Notes: generated from the letters alone by a model not told the origin. A stretch of 64,000 nucleotides of DNA from Bittarella massiliensis (ex Durand et al. 2017) (GCF_017566145.1 NZ_JABFCL010000010.1:1-64000); one strand, 5' to 3'; shown: positions 51,466 through 60,849, numbered from the stretch's first letter. Numbers and translations are program-made.

Positions 51466-52848
51466 ATGAAGCAGACAACGCAAAGCTACAAGGACATTTT
51501 CGCCAACCCCAACCACTGGGCGGAGCATCAGGTGACCATCAACGGGGTCACCTACGGGATGGACGCCATCGTGAAGCTGAGCACGCCCGGGCAACTGTTC
51601 GATACAAGTGGCCCGGGTATCGGCTCCGCCGTGTCTCGCGAGATGGAGCTAGAGTTCATGCCTCGCGGAACCATTCCGGCGGCTGCGAAGTGCGTGGTGA
51701 AGACGCGCATCGGAGCGATTGACGAAGCCACGGGGTTCGAGCAATGGAGCACATGGATTCCCATGGGCGAGTTCTACATCGACTCCCGCGCCTACGACGA
51801 GACCGGCGAAGTGATGAAGGTTCACTGTTACGACGCCATGCTGAAGACCGAGTACGTGTATCTGGACAAGCACATGGACTCCGACAGCGGAGCCTCCTGG
51901 CCGAAGCGAGCCCGGGAGGTATACCAGAACATCAGCGCCGACATCGGCGTCACCGGAAGCGCGGACGTGATACAGGCGATTCCCGCAAGCTGGGTGATGC
52001 CGTACCCGGGCAACAAGACAGCTCGCGACTTGCTGCGAGAGATTGCCGTCGCATTGGGCGGCAACTTCGTCGTGAACGACAGCGGGCTCCTTGCCTGCGT
52101 GCGACTGAAGAAGTCGACGACGGTGGCGCAAGACCTGAAGCTGAACGTGGGGGCGCTTGAGCGAGGCGTCGACTCCGGCGCGTTCACGAAGGTGCGCATC
52201 ACGGGCATCCAGGGCGTGGAAGGCGTCACGGAGTACACGGCGGGAAACGATACGGGTCTGACCATCGAGGGCGAGTGCCCGTGGGGCACGCAGGCCATCG
52301 CCGACAGCGTGCTGAGCACGATTGCCGGCTGGGTGTACCGGCCATATACGGCGTCGGAGGCCTTGCTTGACCCGGCGGTGGAAATCGGCGACACGGTGAA
52401 GATTAACGGCTGGACGTCCATGGTGGCGAAGCTCGACCGCAACTTCGACAAGATGTGCGACGCGACGCTCTCGGCACCCGAGGACGAGGAGCTGAACCAC
52501 GAGTACCCCTATGTGTACACGGGATACAAGGGAAACCACGAGCTGAAGAAGGTCGAGCAGGAGGTCAACAAGGTGGACGCCGAGGTGGCCGGCTTGAAGA
52601 GCGACCTGGGCGAGACCAACAAGAGCCTGAGCGAGACCAACAAGAACCTGGAAGCGTTCAAAGGCAGCATCGGCTCCATGAGCTCGCAAAGAACGACGGC
52701 GCTCAACTTCTCGAAATGGAGCTCCAAGGAGTTCACCGAGACGCTGGAAGGCGGCACGGTGATGACGTACACGCTGACATTCGACTCGAGCGGACGGCCT
52801 ACGAAGGTCACGGCCTCGGACGGCCACGCTATAGGTATCACATGGTAA
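51466..52848 (+). CDS. Phage tail/baseplate hub protein
   Basis: A 460-residue protein. N-terminal beta domains (HQVTINGVTYGMDAI, MELEFMPRGTIPAAAKCVVKTRI, IPMGEFYIDSRAYDETGEVMKV) resemble the hub/tail-lysin proteins of siphoviruses such as XkdQ-like or Gp27-like folds. A coiled coil with a doubled LSETNKSLSETNKNL and a short beta tail follow. It likely forms the tail tip. Confidence 0.75.
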   Translation: MKQTTQSYKDIFANPNHWAEHQVTINGVTYGMDAIVKLSTPGQLFDTSGPGIGSAVSREMELEFMPRGTIPAAAKCVVKTRIGAIDEATGFEQWSTWIPMGEFYIDSRAYDETGEVMKVHCYDAMLKTEYVYLDKHMDSDSGASWPKRAREVYQNISADIGVTGSADVIQAIPASWVMPYPGNKTARDLLREIAVALGGNFVVNDSGLLACVRLKKSTTVAQDLKLNVGALERGVDSGAFTKVRITGIQGVEGVTEYTAGNDTGLTIEGECPWGTQAIADSVLSTIAGWVYRPYTASEALLDPAVEIGDTVKINGWTSMVAKLDRNFDKMCDATLSAPEDEELNHEYPYVYTGYKGNHELKKVEQEVNKVDAEVAGLKSDLGETNKSLSETNKNLEAFKGSIGSMSSQRTTALNFSKWSSKEFTETLEGGTVMTYTLTFDSSGRPTKVTASDGHAIGITW

Positions 52849-52862
52849 AGGAGGTAGAGAGG

Positions 52863-53438
52863 ATGGCATACGACACGGCATCATTCCAGGCGGGCATCGT
52901 CGCCGGGCGTGCTCTGAGAGGTCGACGACCCGGCGCGACCGGTGGCGGTGACGTCACGGAGTTCAATAAGGCCATGACAGACGCCCGCATCGAGCTGGCG
53001 GTCATCTCGAGCATCACCATGCTCGCGCATCTGGACTTCAAGGGATTCGAGGAAAGGGGCACGAACTGGGAGCTGCGCATCGTGAGCCAGTCGGCCCTGA
53101 AAGTGAAGCAAGGCTGGGACGAGTGCTTCATCATGCCCCCGACAGAGCTCACTCTACCAGATACGCCAGAGTACCCGACCATTGTGACCATGCCGGACAT
53201 CTCCGGCTCGTACACCGTGGAAGACGGCAAGGCGTTCACGCTGTCGCGGCGGGTCAACGGACTCGACGGCGTGTCGTTCTCCGAGGAGGACAACGGCGTG
53301 AAGCGCGAGCTGGTGTACAAGGGCACGGCGTACAGGATGGCGCTGACAGGCGCGGGCTGGGAGGCCGACAACGCCGACATGCTCTGGACGATGAGAGCCC
53401 CTATCTTCATCCCGTACATGAGAGCAAGGGAGGTGTAG
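52863..53438 (+). CDS. Minor tail protein, unknown function (1)
   Basis: A 191-residue protein starting ATG 52863 behind AAGGAGGTAGAG. It begins YDTASFQAGIVAGRALRG, a motif shared with the next gene. The rest is beta-rich. Position between hub and fibre suggests a baseplate or receptor-binding accessory. Confidence 0.65.
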   Translation: MAYDTASFQAGIVAGRALRGRRPGATGGGDVTEFNKAMTDARIELAVISSITMLAHLDFKGFEERGTNWELRIVSQSALKVKQGWDECFIMPPTELTLPDTPEYPTIVTMPDISGSYTVEDGKAFTLSRRVNGLDGVSFSEEDNGVKRELVYKGTAYRMALTGAGWEADNADMLWTMRAPIFIPYMRAREV

Positions 53439-53442
53439 AGAC

Positions 53443-54039
53443 ATGGAGCAGAACTCATTCATCAAAGGCCTGGAGGTCGGGTGGGCGCTCCGTGGCTGGC
53501 GCATCCCCGACAAAGGCGGAGACGGCGGGCTGATGCCCCCGGGCAACGCAAAGGAGACCGCCGAGATGTTCGTGAAGAACGCGCACGTGCGGTTCCCGAC
53601 CATCTCGGACGTTGGGCTGACCGTCGGGCTTGTGGAGCGCGAGGTCGTCATGAGCTCATCGACACGGGTGGGCGGCGCTAAATGGGAGACGCAGATAAGC
53701 GTGGCCAGCGGAGCGCACACAAGGGACGGCGCGTGCCTCGGATACGTGATGTGCGGCGATAACATCAGCATCCCGAGAGGCGGAAGCATCCCGCAACTTC
53801 TGAAATCACCCGGCACGTACCTGCGAGGCTCTCACGACGTGCTCATACTTCGCGGAGACACATGGGAGCCGTTGGCCGACGCCAGGCTGTACCTGACAAC
53901 GGCACCGCTCCCCAGCGCGTTCATCCCAGGCATCTCGTGGATGGCGTCATCCTTGCCGTACAAGGTCGTGTGCCAAGGTACGGGCTGGAATGGCGTGAGC
54001 GGTGCGTGGACGGTGAAGTTCGCGCAACTGAAACAATAA
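53443..54039 (+). CDS. Minor tail protein, unknown function (2)
   Basis: A 198-residue protein. N-terminus NSFIKGLEVGWALRGWR resembles that of the preceding protein (S-F-x-x-G-x-x-x-G-x-A-L-R-G), while the rest differs. The shared start could be a docking peptide for the tail tip. Four-base gap to the preceding gene. Confidence 0.65.
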   Translation: MEQNSFIKGLEVGWALRGWRIPDKGGDGGLMPPGNAKETAEMFVKNAHVRFPTISDVGLTVGLVEREVVMSSSTRVGGAKWETQISVASGAHTRDGACLGYVMCGDNISIPRGGSIPQLLKSPGTYLRGSHDVLILRGDTWEPLADARLYLTTAPLPSAFIPGISWMASSLPYKVVCQGTGWNGVSGAWTVKFAQLKQ

Positions 54040-54060
54040 GACAAAGGAGGAATCAGACTA

Positions 54061-56534
54061 TGATTCGTACACATGTGAGGCCTATCAACGGGCGAGACAT
54101 CCCCATCGGTCGCAAGGGCGAGACGATGGCGCGAGACATCGACTTCACGGACATCATCAACGAAATTAAGAACGACTACGGCGACGGCGGCAAGGTCGTC
54201 GTGCTGGTACGGCGCAGCGGCGAGGAGACGACATACCCCGCGGCGAGCGTGGACGAGAGCAAGGGCCTCGTCTGGACGCCCACGAGCACGGACACGGCAA
54301 TCGCAGGGCGCGGAAGCGTCGAGGTGGACTACTACGTCGGCGACACGCTTGTGAAGTCCGTGCTGTTCACGACGCGCGTCAAGGATGCGCTGGATGTGAC
54401 AGGCGAAACGCCGGAACCCGGCTACGACTACATGAAGCAGGTGCTCGAGGCACTCGAGAAGGTCGGAACGGGCATCGTCGAAGTCAAGCAGAACGATGAC
54501 AGCTCCGTGACGTTCGTCATGAGCGACAAGACGGAGTACACCACGAAGCCCCTGAAGGGTGCGGACGGCGATGCGGGCGTGAGCCCGACGGTGAAGACCG
54601 AGAGCATCGAGGGCGGCACGCGAGTGACCATCACCGACGCAAGCGGCGAGCACAGCTTCGACGTCATGAACGGCGTCGGAGGCGAAGGCGGAACCGTGAC
54701 AGCTCCGACTATCGGAGAGAACGGCAACTGGTACATCAACGGGCAGGACACGGGCAAGCCGTCCCGTGGCGAGAACGGCGCAGACGGCAAGGACGGAGCA
54801 CCTGGAGCGCCTGGAGCCGATGGAGCGCCTGGCGTACCCGGCAAGGACGGCAAGCCCGGCGCTGATGGAGCCGACGGCTTCTCCCCTACCGTACACGTGG
54901 AAGACGCAGAGGGCAGCCACACCGTGACCATCACGGACAAGACCGGAGACCATCGCTTCACCGTACACGACGGACAGAACGGTGCTCCTGGCAAGGATGG
55001 AGCGCCTGGAGCGAAGGGAGACCCCGGCCAAGATGGAGCACCGGGTGCCGATGGACAGGACGGTACTGACGGCGTGTCCCCTACCGTATCGACCGAGAAC
55101 ATCGCAGGCGGTACGCGCGTGACCATCACCGACAAGGGCGGAGCCCACGCGTTCGACGTCATGAACGGCAAGGACGGCGGAGAGGCTGCAACGCCTACCA
55201 TCGGAGAGAACGGCAACTGGTACATCAACGGCGTCGACACGCAGAAACCGTCACGCGGCGAACGTGGCGAGAACGGCGCAGACGGTGCCCCCGGCCAAGA
55301 TGGAGCCCCTGGTGTCGCCGGTGCCGACGGCAAGGACGGCGCGCCTGGAGCAAAGGGAGACCCCGGCGAACCCGGAGCCGACGGCTTCAGCCCAACTGTA
55401 CAGGTGAGCGAAGGAGAAGGAACGCACACCGTGACCATCACGGACAAGTCTGGAGCCCATGCCTTCACCGTACACGATGGACAGAACGGACAGGACGGTG
55501 CCCCCGGCAAGGACGGAGCACCTGGAGCAAAGGGAGACCCCGGCGAGCCTGGCACGCCTGGAGCAGATGGAGCCCCTGGCGCACCGGGAGCCGACGGTTT
55601 CAGCCCTACCGTGACGACGGCGGCTGTCTACAACGGTACGAAGGTGACCATCACCGACAAGGACGGCCCTAAAGAGTTCACCGTCAAGAACGGCACGGAC
55701 GGTAAGAAGGGCATCCGAGGCACCGGCATCTATGTAGCCACGAAAGCACCGGCAGTCATGAGCGACGGACGCACATATCAGTTTGATGTTGGTACGATTA
55801 AACCGAGCATCAGCAATGAACGAAACCCGTACTACGGCGACACGGTCATCTCGCCCGATGGCATCCTTTACCATTTGACGTCCACAGCGAATAGCCGTCT
55901 GGCGGCACGGTACGAGGACGAGAACGGCGAGCCTATCTCCATCAAGGGAGCGGACGGCGGAGGCGGTGGCGACACGCCGAAGCCTATGGCGCTGACGCTC
56001 AAGGGAAGCGACATCTACCAGCTGTTCAAGTCGTCCTCGTTCACGCTGGCACACGACGGGGCGAACGTCATCTGGGGCATGCTCGGCGACGAGAAGGTGA
56101 CGAACGTCAAGGCGGAGCTGACGGCAAAGACCGGAGAGTTCCGCATCCTCTTCGACATCCTCTGCGACATGGGCAACGCCACGGAACCCATGAACGTCGG
56201 CTGCACATACGACGCGGCGGGCGGTAAATGGGGGCGTGCGATGAGCAACATGTTCACGGGCATCGCCGGCATGGCGAGTGCCATGAGCCCCGACGCCATG
56301 AGGCTGAACGGAGGCATCATCGACGCTATGCACGTGCAGAAGGCCGGCGACACGGGCGCGGGCGTCATCGGGGTGTTCCGAGAAGTGGTCAACCCGGTGA
56401 GCATCTACCCGGAACCGACCAAGCCGGTGTACGAGCTGAATCTCAACCTCGAGGGCATCACGCTCGACAAGGTCTCCAAGGGCGACACGGTACAGGTGGC
56501 CATCAAGGGGCACGTGCCGGTGCTGGCCGTCTAG
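54061..56534 (+). CDS. Collagen-like tail fibre/baseplate protein
   Basis: An 824-residue fibre starting ATG 54061 behind AAAGGAGG. N-terminal ~140 residues look like the tail-binding domain of baseplate upper proteins (VEVDYYVGDTLVKSVLFTTRVKDAL). Several Gly-X-Y runs (GAPGAPGADGAPG and similar) follow, alternating with about five copies of a beta module (DGFSPTV / GTHTVTITDK / HAFTVHDGQNG) and two copies of PTIGENGNWYING. The last 180 residues form a distinct globular head with no collagen repeats, probably the receptor-binding part. Confidence 0.9.
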
Positions 56535-56559
56535 GACGTTAAGACATACACGATACACG

Positions 56560-56583
56560 GAGCGGGTGCGAAAGCGCCCGCTC
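56560..56583 (+). terminator. GAAA-loop hairpin behind the fibre gene
   Basis: A 10-bp stem GAGCGGGTGC / GCGCCCGCTC with a GAAA tetraloop and TTCAT. Weak T run, so it may be partial. Confidence 0.6.
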
Positions 56584-56655
56584 TTCATATAAGGGCCCGG
56601 GATACGGGCTCGATGCAAGAAGAGCCGCGATAGGCGGCGGAAAGGATGAGACATT

Positions 56656-57717
56656 ATGGCAATGAACGGCATTGACATTTCCAACTATCAGCGAGGCCTC
56701 GACCTCGCGAAGGTGCCTTGTGATTTCATTATCTGCAAGGCGACCGAGGGGACTAACATCGTGCACAACACATGTGACCCTTGGATTCAGCAGGCTAAAA
56801 AGCTCGGTAAGAAGTGGGGCTTTTATCACTTCCTGGCCGGCGGCGACCCTATCGCCGAGGCCGACTTCTTCGTGAAGAACTGCGAGAACTACTTCGGCGA
56901 GGGCATCCCCGTCCTCGACTACGAGATGTACGGACGCAAGGTAGGCACGGCAGGAGCCAAGAAGTTCCTCGACCGCGTGTACGAGAAGACGAAGGTACGC
57001 TGCATGGTGTACACGTCCCGCTCCGTGCTCACAGAGGAGAACTGGAGCGCAATCGCCCCGAACCATGCGCTCTGGGTGGCGCAGTACCCGAACTACAACC
57101 ACACGGGCTACCAGTCCGACCCGTGGTTCCCGGCCGGTTCCATCGGCGCGTTCAAGTTCGTCACGATGCACCAGTACACGAGCTCGGGTCGCCTGCCCGG
57201 ATACAACGGCAACCTCGACCTCGACATCGCGTACCTCGACCGTGCCGGATGGGATGCAATCGCACGCGGAGACCGTGGCGGAGCCTCCAAGCCCAACACG
57301 CCGGCACCGGCTCCGACACCGACGCCGTCGGCACCGGCCGGGTCGACTCTCGACCTCGCGTGCAAGGTGATGCGCGGCGAGATGGGCAACGGCGCAGACC
57401 GTCGCAAGAAGCTGGGCAACCGGTACGACGAGGTGCAGGACTTCATCAACCACATCAACAGCGCGGGCGCGGGAACTCTCGCGAACGAGGTGCTGGCCGG
57501 CAAGTACGGCAACGGCGACACGCGCAAGACGGTGCTCGGCTCTCGCTACAACGATGTGCAGAACATCGTCAACGGACGCGGCAAGAAGTCCATCGACACG
57601 GTGGCACGCGAGGTCATCCGCGGAGAGTGGGGCAACGGCTCCGCACGTCGCAAGAAGCTGGAGGCCGCGGGCTACGACTACGACGCCGTACAGAAGCGCG
57701 TGAACCAGCTTCTCTAA
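56656..57717 (+). CDS. Endolysin: GH25 lysozyme with three CW_7 repeats
   Basis: A 353-residue muramidase. The GH25 domain (1-210) has GIDISNYQ and the D-x-E catalytic pair in VLDYEMYG (about 88-90). A Pro/Thr/Ala linker (TPAPAPTPTPSAPAG) leads to three Cpl-7-like cell-wall-binding repeats (VMRGEMGNGADRRKKLG, VLAGKYGNGDTRKTVLG, VIRGEWGNGSARRKKLE). It degrades the host wall at lysis and needs the holin encoded downstream. Confidence 0.93.
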   Translation: MAMNGIDISNYQRGLDLAKVPCDFIICKATEGTNIVHNTCDPWIQQAKKLGKKWGFYHFLAGGDPIAEADFFVKNCENYFGEGIPVLDYEMYGRKVGTAGAKKFLDRVYEKTKVRCMVYTSRSVLTEENWSAIAPNHALWVAQYPNYNHTGYQSDPWFPAGSIGAFKFVTMHQYTSSGRLPGYNGNLDLDIAYLDRAGWDAIARGDRGGASKPNTPAPAPTPTPSAPAGSTLDLACKVMRGEMGNGADRRKKLGNRYDEVQDFINHINSAGAGTLANEVLAGKYGNGDTRKTVLGSRYNDVQNIVNGRGKKSIDTVAREVIRGEWGNGSARRKKLEAAGYDYDAVQKRVNQLL

Positions 57718-57741
57718 CACACACGGAAAGAGGTGAACAGC

Positions 57742-58086
57742 ATGCAGGTACCAGTGAACCTTGACCAGCTCATCGCTATCGCATCGCTGTTCGTCGCAGC
57801 CACCGTCGCAATCGTGAACTCGATACGCAACCGCAAAACGGATGCGGAGTCCATGCGCGACGAGGCGGCGCGACGCCAGCGCATAGCGGACAAGCTGGAC
57901 GCAATCGGGGCATCTGTCGATGAGACCCGTGCCATCGTGAAGACGCTCGACAAAAAAATCGAGCAGCACGGCACGCAAATCACCCGCCTCGAGATGAAGG
58001 TGGACGAGCAGGAACGACGTATCACGGCGCTCGAGAAACGCTGTGAGCGCCATTTCGGCGTGTCCAAGCACAATGACAGCAACTAA
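57742..58086 (+). CDS. XhlA-like membrane coiled-coil lysis accessory
   Basis: A 114-residue protein: one N-terminal membrane helix (LIAIASLFVAATVAIV), then a charged region and a coiled coil (DETRAIVKTLDKKIEQHGTQITRLEMKVDEQERRI, in parts). The layout is that of XhlA/haemolysin-like lysis accessories, though the helix is at the opposite end to classical XhlA. ATG 57742 after AAGAGGTG. Confidence 0.65.
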   Translation: MQVPVNLDQLIAIASLFVAATVAIVNSIRNRKTDAESMRDEAARRQRIADKLDAIGASVDETRAIVKTLDKKIEQHGTQITRLEMKVDEQERRITALEKRCERHFGVSKHNDSN

Positions 58087-58143
58087 CGCAAAAGACGCCG
58101 TGAGCGTCGAATTTGAAGCCCTGAAGGGCGAAAGGAGAACATC

Positions 58144-58404
58144 ATGATGAGTAAGAAGTATTGGATTAACTGGGCTAAGGCTGCGGGAATCCGCGCCGTC
58201 AAGACTTTCGCGGAGGCGATGCTCGGCTTCGTCGGAGTGAGCGGAGTCGCCATGGGGGCCATCGACTGGGGAATGGCCACGAGCGTGGCAACCGCCGCGA
58301 TGATTGCATCCTTCCTCATGTCCGTCGTCGGACTCCCCGAGGTGTCCGTCGAAGAGGACGGCGACCTCGCCATCGGCGACCCCGAGGACGACACAATCGA
58401 ATAG
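58144..58404 (+). CDS. Holin, phage r1t family
   Basis: An 86-residue protein matching the r1t holin pattern: WAKAAGIRAVKTFAEAMLGFVGV, then VAMGAIDWGMATSVATAAMIASFLMSV, two membrane helices and an acidic tail. It makes the membrane lesion that frees the endolysin. Confidence 0.88.
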   Translation: MMSKKYWINWAKAAGIRAVKTFAEAMLGFVGVSGVAMGAIDWGMATSVATAAMIASFLMSVVGLPEVSVEEDGDLAIGDPEDDTIE

Positions 58405-58416
58405 CCTGAAAGAAGA

Positions 58417-58447
58417 GCGCCATCCCTTCGAGGGGTGGCGCATTTTT
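58417..58447 (+). terminator. Terminator of the late operon
   Basis: A 10-bp stem GCGCCATCCC / GGGGTGGCGC with a five-base loop, then TTTTT. Confidence 0.88.
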
Positions 58448-58506
58448 CGTGCCTCGAAATGCGGGACTACTACCGCCGAGGTACATGCGAGAGGGGCGAA
58501 CCGCGT

Positions 58507-58806
58507 TCCCCTCAAAAAGTGAAAAAGCGTTTTTGAGGGGGAAAATCGGATGCTAAACGCTCGTTTATGAGTGGAAAACCATGTGTTTAGGGGGCAAAAC
58601 TCAACCCTCAAAAACTTTTCAACTTTTATTCTATAATCGTATAACAGTACCCCTTTGTGCAAGTAAGTGTATATTTTTATGAGTATTTAAGAATAAGTAA
58701 GAAAAATGTTGATATACGAGGATAAACGGAAAATTTCACGCTCAAAAAGGGCAAAAATAGGCCAAATTTTTAAGAGTTTTTTTGAGTATTCCGCTCATTT
58801 TTGAGT
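58507..58806 (+). repeat. AT-rich long direct repeat, right copy
   Basis: Near-copy of 38313-38612, roughly four-fifths identical by eye, with long identical runs. It has the same leading hairpin (58508-58518 with 58530-58540), six CTCAAAAA octamers and AAACGCTCGTTTATGAG at 58555-58571. With the left copy it encloses the whole head-tail-lysis module in direct orientation. Confidence 0.9.
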
Positions 58807-59088
58807 GCAACCCCTCGCCCTTCCCCGTGTACGACGTGGAAGCTGAGGCTGTTGAGGTTGCTGAGGTTGTCGCCCCGTCAGGGGCGTCGTCCTCCATGTC
58901 TTCGGTTTCGCGTTTTCGCGGTATGAGCTCCCGTGGGAAACGAAATCCCTCCCACGCCTTTATCGGGTCGCGGAAGGGATTTCGTCCATCGTATTTTGGA
59001 GTCTTCGGAGCCTTGCCAGGCTCTCCATGATAGCTCCCGGCCGTTGGTCCGACGGCTTGCCCTTTCTCGCATGTTGGCGAAGGTGAAG
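58807..59088. other. Intergenic region, no gene seen
   Basis: About 280 bases behind the AT-rich block. Short hairpins (GGAGTCTTCGGAGCC region) but no frame with a ribosome site. Confidence 0.4.
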
Positions 59089-59120
59089 GAAAAAAAGAGA
59101 CCGCCCGTTTGCACGGGCGG
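59089..59120 (-). terminator. Terminator of the lipoprotein gene
   Basis: Read on the minus strand: CCGCCCGT-GCAA-ACGGGCGG then TCTCTTTTTTT. Confidence 0.88.
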
Positions 59121-59145
59121 CTCCTGTGGTCGCGATTGCGGGATG

Positions 59146-60294
59146 CTACTTCGTCGCACCGCAGTCGCAGTATTTGTAGTCGACATATGTCTGGGTCTCG
59201 TAGTGGCCGTCGTCGCGGGTTCCCACTTGCACCCTCTTGGTTTCGTAGACGGGCTCTTCGTGGAAGTGCTCTTTCACATAGCCGTTGTCAGGTTCATTGT
59301 TGGCAATGTGATTGAATGCGTGGTCTGCATCTTGGCCTTTCGGAATGACAGCACCGCAATTACAATGCCAGAAGAAACCTTCGGATACCTTCTTGGTTCC
59401 GACTTGAACCTGTTGGTTTTCGTAGACGGGCACGATGTTGCTCACCCACACCTGCTTTGTGGCGGTGTGGTCCTTCCAGGAGTGCGTGTGGGACGGAGCG
59501 GAAGGCTTGCTCGCAGAGCTGTTTCCGCCGTGGTTCGAAGAACCGCCGTCACCACCGTTGCCAGAAGCGTTGCCTCCGTTGCCGTTGCCGTTGTTGGCTG
59601 GCTTGTCAGCGGAAGGCTTGTCTGCGGGCTTGTCTGCCGGCGTCTCGACTGGGGCCTCGTCGACCTTCGCGTCGTCCTTGGCCTTGTCGGACTCGTCCTT
59701 CGCGCCCTCGGCGTTCGGGTTGGCCTCGATGTTCTTGTCGAGTACCTCGAGCACGGCCTTGCCGTTATCGCCCTTCAGTGACTCGTCGCCCTTGGCGATG
59801 GCGTCCTTCGTGTCCTTCACGATTGCCGTGAGCATCTCGTCGGTCACCTTGTCGGCAGGGATGAGCTTCATCTCCATGTCGATGGAGTTCCCGCCCTTCT
59901 CGTCGATGTCCTTCACTTCGAGGGTCTTGGCGTCCTCGGTCTCGAACAGCTCGTATGCGGAGCCGTCGCTGTTCACGGGGCTGATGACCTTCACCTCGTA
60001 GGAGCCGACCTCGAGTTCCACCTCGTAGGAGCCGATGTTGTCCTCGGACGGTGCCACGGCGTGGTAGAAGTCGACCTTGTCGGCGTCCTTCCTATCGTCG
60101 CCATCGGCGCTCTTGATGTGCACGATTGCGGGCGTGGAGTCCTTCGTCCAGCCCTTGTCGGCCTTGATGTCGATATGTGCGGTCTCGAGCTCTGGCTCTT
60201 GCTCTTTATCCGCGCCACCGCCGCACGCTGTTAGCGCTGCGACCATGGCGAGCGACATGGCGACTGCCATGACGCGTTTCATTCTTCCTTTCAT
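59146..60294 (-). CDS. Secreted lipoprotein, probable lysogenic-conversion gene
   Basis: A 382-residue lipoprotein with its own promoter and terminator, opposite to all late genes, as for a gene expressed in the lysogen. Signal peptide with lipobox LTAC (Cys 24). Residues 25-190 are an acidic beta-rich domain. A Pro/Asp/Lys and Gly/Asn/Ser-rich linker leads to two related ~45-residue modules, each with VYE-x-x-x-VQVGT and a C-x-CGA end and several His, so probably metal-binding. It would sit on the outer face of the membrane. Function unknown; adhesion or superinfection exclusion are possible. Confidence 0.8.
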   Translation of the reverse strand: MKGRMKRVMAVAMSLAMVAALTACGGGADKEQEPELETAHIDIKADKGWTKDSTPAIVHIKSADGDDRKDADKVDFYHAVAPSEDNIGSYEVELEVGSYEVKVISPVNSDGSAYELFETEDAKTLEVKDIDEKGGNSIDMEMKLIPADKVTDEMLTAIVKDTKDAIAKGDESLKGDNGKAVLEVLDKNIEANPNAEGAKDESDKAKDDAKVDEAPVETPADKPADKPSADKPANNGNGNGGNASGNGGDGGSSNHGGNSSASKPSAPSHTHSWKDHTATKQVWVSNIVPVYENQQVQVGTKKVSEGFFWHCNCGAVIPKGQDADHAFNHIANNEPDNGYVKEHFHEEPVYETKRVQVGTRDDGHYETQTYVDYKYCDCGATK

Positions 60295-60328
60295 TTGGTT
60301 GTACCTCCTATTATCGGTATATCACTTG

Positions 60329-60371
60329 ACGACCAGGGGTCGTGCTGGCTTGCTCACGTCTCGCGATTATA
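60329..60371 (-). promoter_or_regulatory. Promoter/operator region of the lipoprotein gene
   Basis: A perfect dyad ACGACC-AGG-GGTCGT at 60329-60343 lies between the gene and a TATAAT (minus strand, 60371-60366). No good -35 is seen. Confidence 0.45.
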
Positions 60372-60493
60372 CCGTTTCTCGTATCCTTCAATATACTACA
60401 AAAATGCTCATATTTCAAGGGCTGAAATCACAGCCCTATGTATATCAGAACCCCAACGAGTGGCATACTGCTGGCGCTTTCCTCATGTTCTTA

Positions 60494-60522
60494 TTTACAA
60501 GATGACCCATTGGGTGTATAAT
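60494..60522 (+). promoter_or_regulatory. Promoter of the HTH gene with a shared operator
   Basis: TTTACA (60494-60499), 17 bases, TATAAT (60517-60522). The spacer holds the dyad ACCCATTGGGT (60505-60515), which matches the operator at 32389-32401 with one change and lies within one base of the same distance from the -35. Confidence 0.85.
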
Positions 60523-60558
60523 AGTACATATCAATGATACAGATTTGGAGGTGTGATT

Positions 60559-60849
60559 ATGCTTGACAACATCAAAGAGCTGAGCCCCGCCGAGGCCATC
60601 GTCGCCCTGCGCAACGCGTATGGCATGACGCGACGGGAGTTCTGCGAATATTTCGATATACCGCCGCGCACGTTGCAGAATTGGGAGTATGGCAGCCGTA
60701 CACCCATGCCGTTCGTCATCGCGTCCATCTGCAAGTGCTACGAGACGGAGCAGGAGAACAAGCGTCTGAACGCGTACATCGAGCTGCTAAACCGCCAGAA
60801 CGAGGAGCTGAAGGCCATGGCCGCGCCTCGTGCTATGGCTATCGAGTAA
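60559..60849 (+). CDS. Small HTH regulator, probable phage repressor
   Basis: A 96-residue protein with an HTH (IVALRNAYGMTRREFCEYFDIPPRTLQNWEYGSR in short parts: recognition region PPRTLQNWE) and a C-terminal coiled coil for dimerisation. ATG 60559 lies six bases behind GGAGGT. Its promoter carries the same operator as the early promoter, so it probably represses the early genes and itself. It lacks a CI-type peptidase domain, so induction must work differently from SOS self-cleavage. Confidence 0.8.
   Translation: MLDNIKELSPAEAIVALRNAYGMTRREFCEYFDIPPRTLQNWEYGSRTPMPFVIASICKCYETEQENKRLNAYIELLNRQNEELKAMAAPRAMAIE

Noticed and set aside
54061..56534. Diversity-generating retroelement target in the fibre gene
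   Set aside because: No reverse transcriptase gene or template repeat is found in the phage.
38575..59030. Short plus-strand frames starting SIPLIFE at the ends of both AT-rich blocks (38575-38799 and 58782-59030)
   Set aside because: The shared residues come only from the repeated DNA; the rest of the frames is unrelated and there is no ribosome site.
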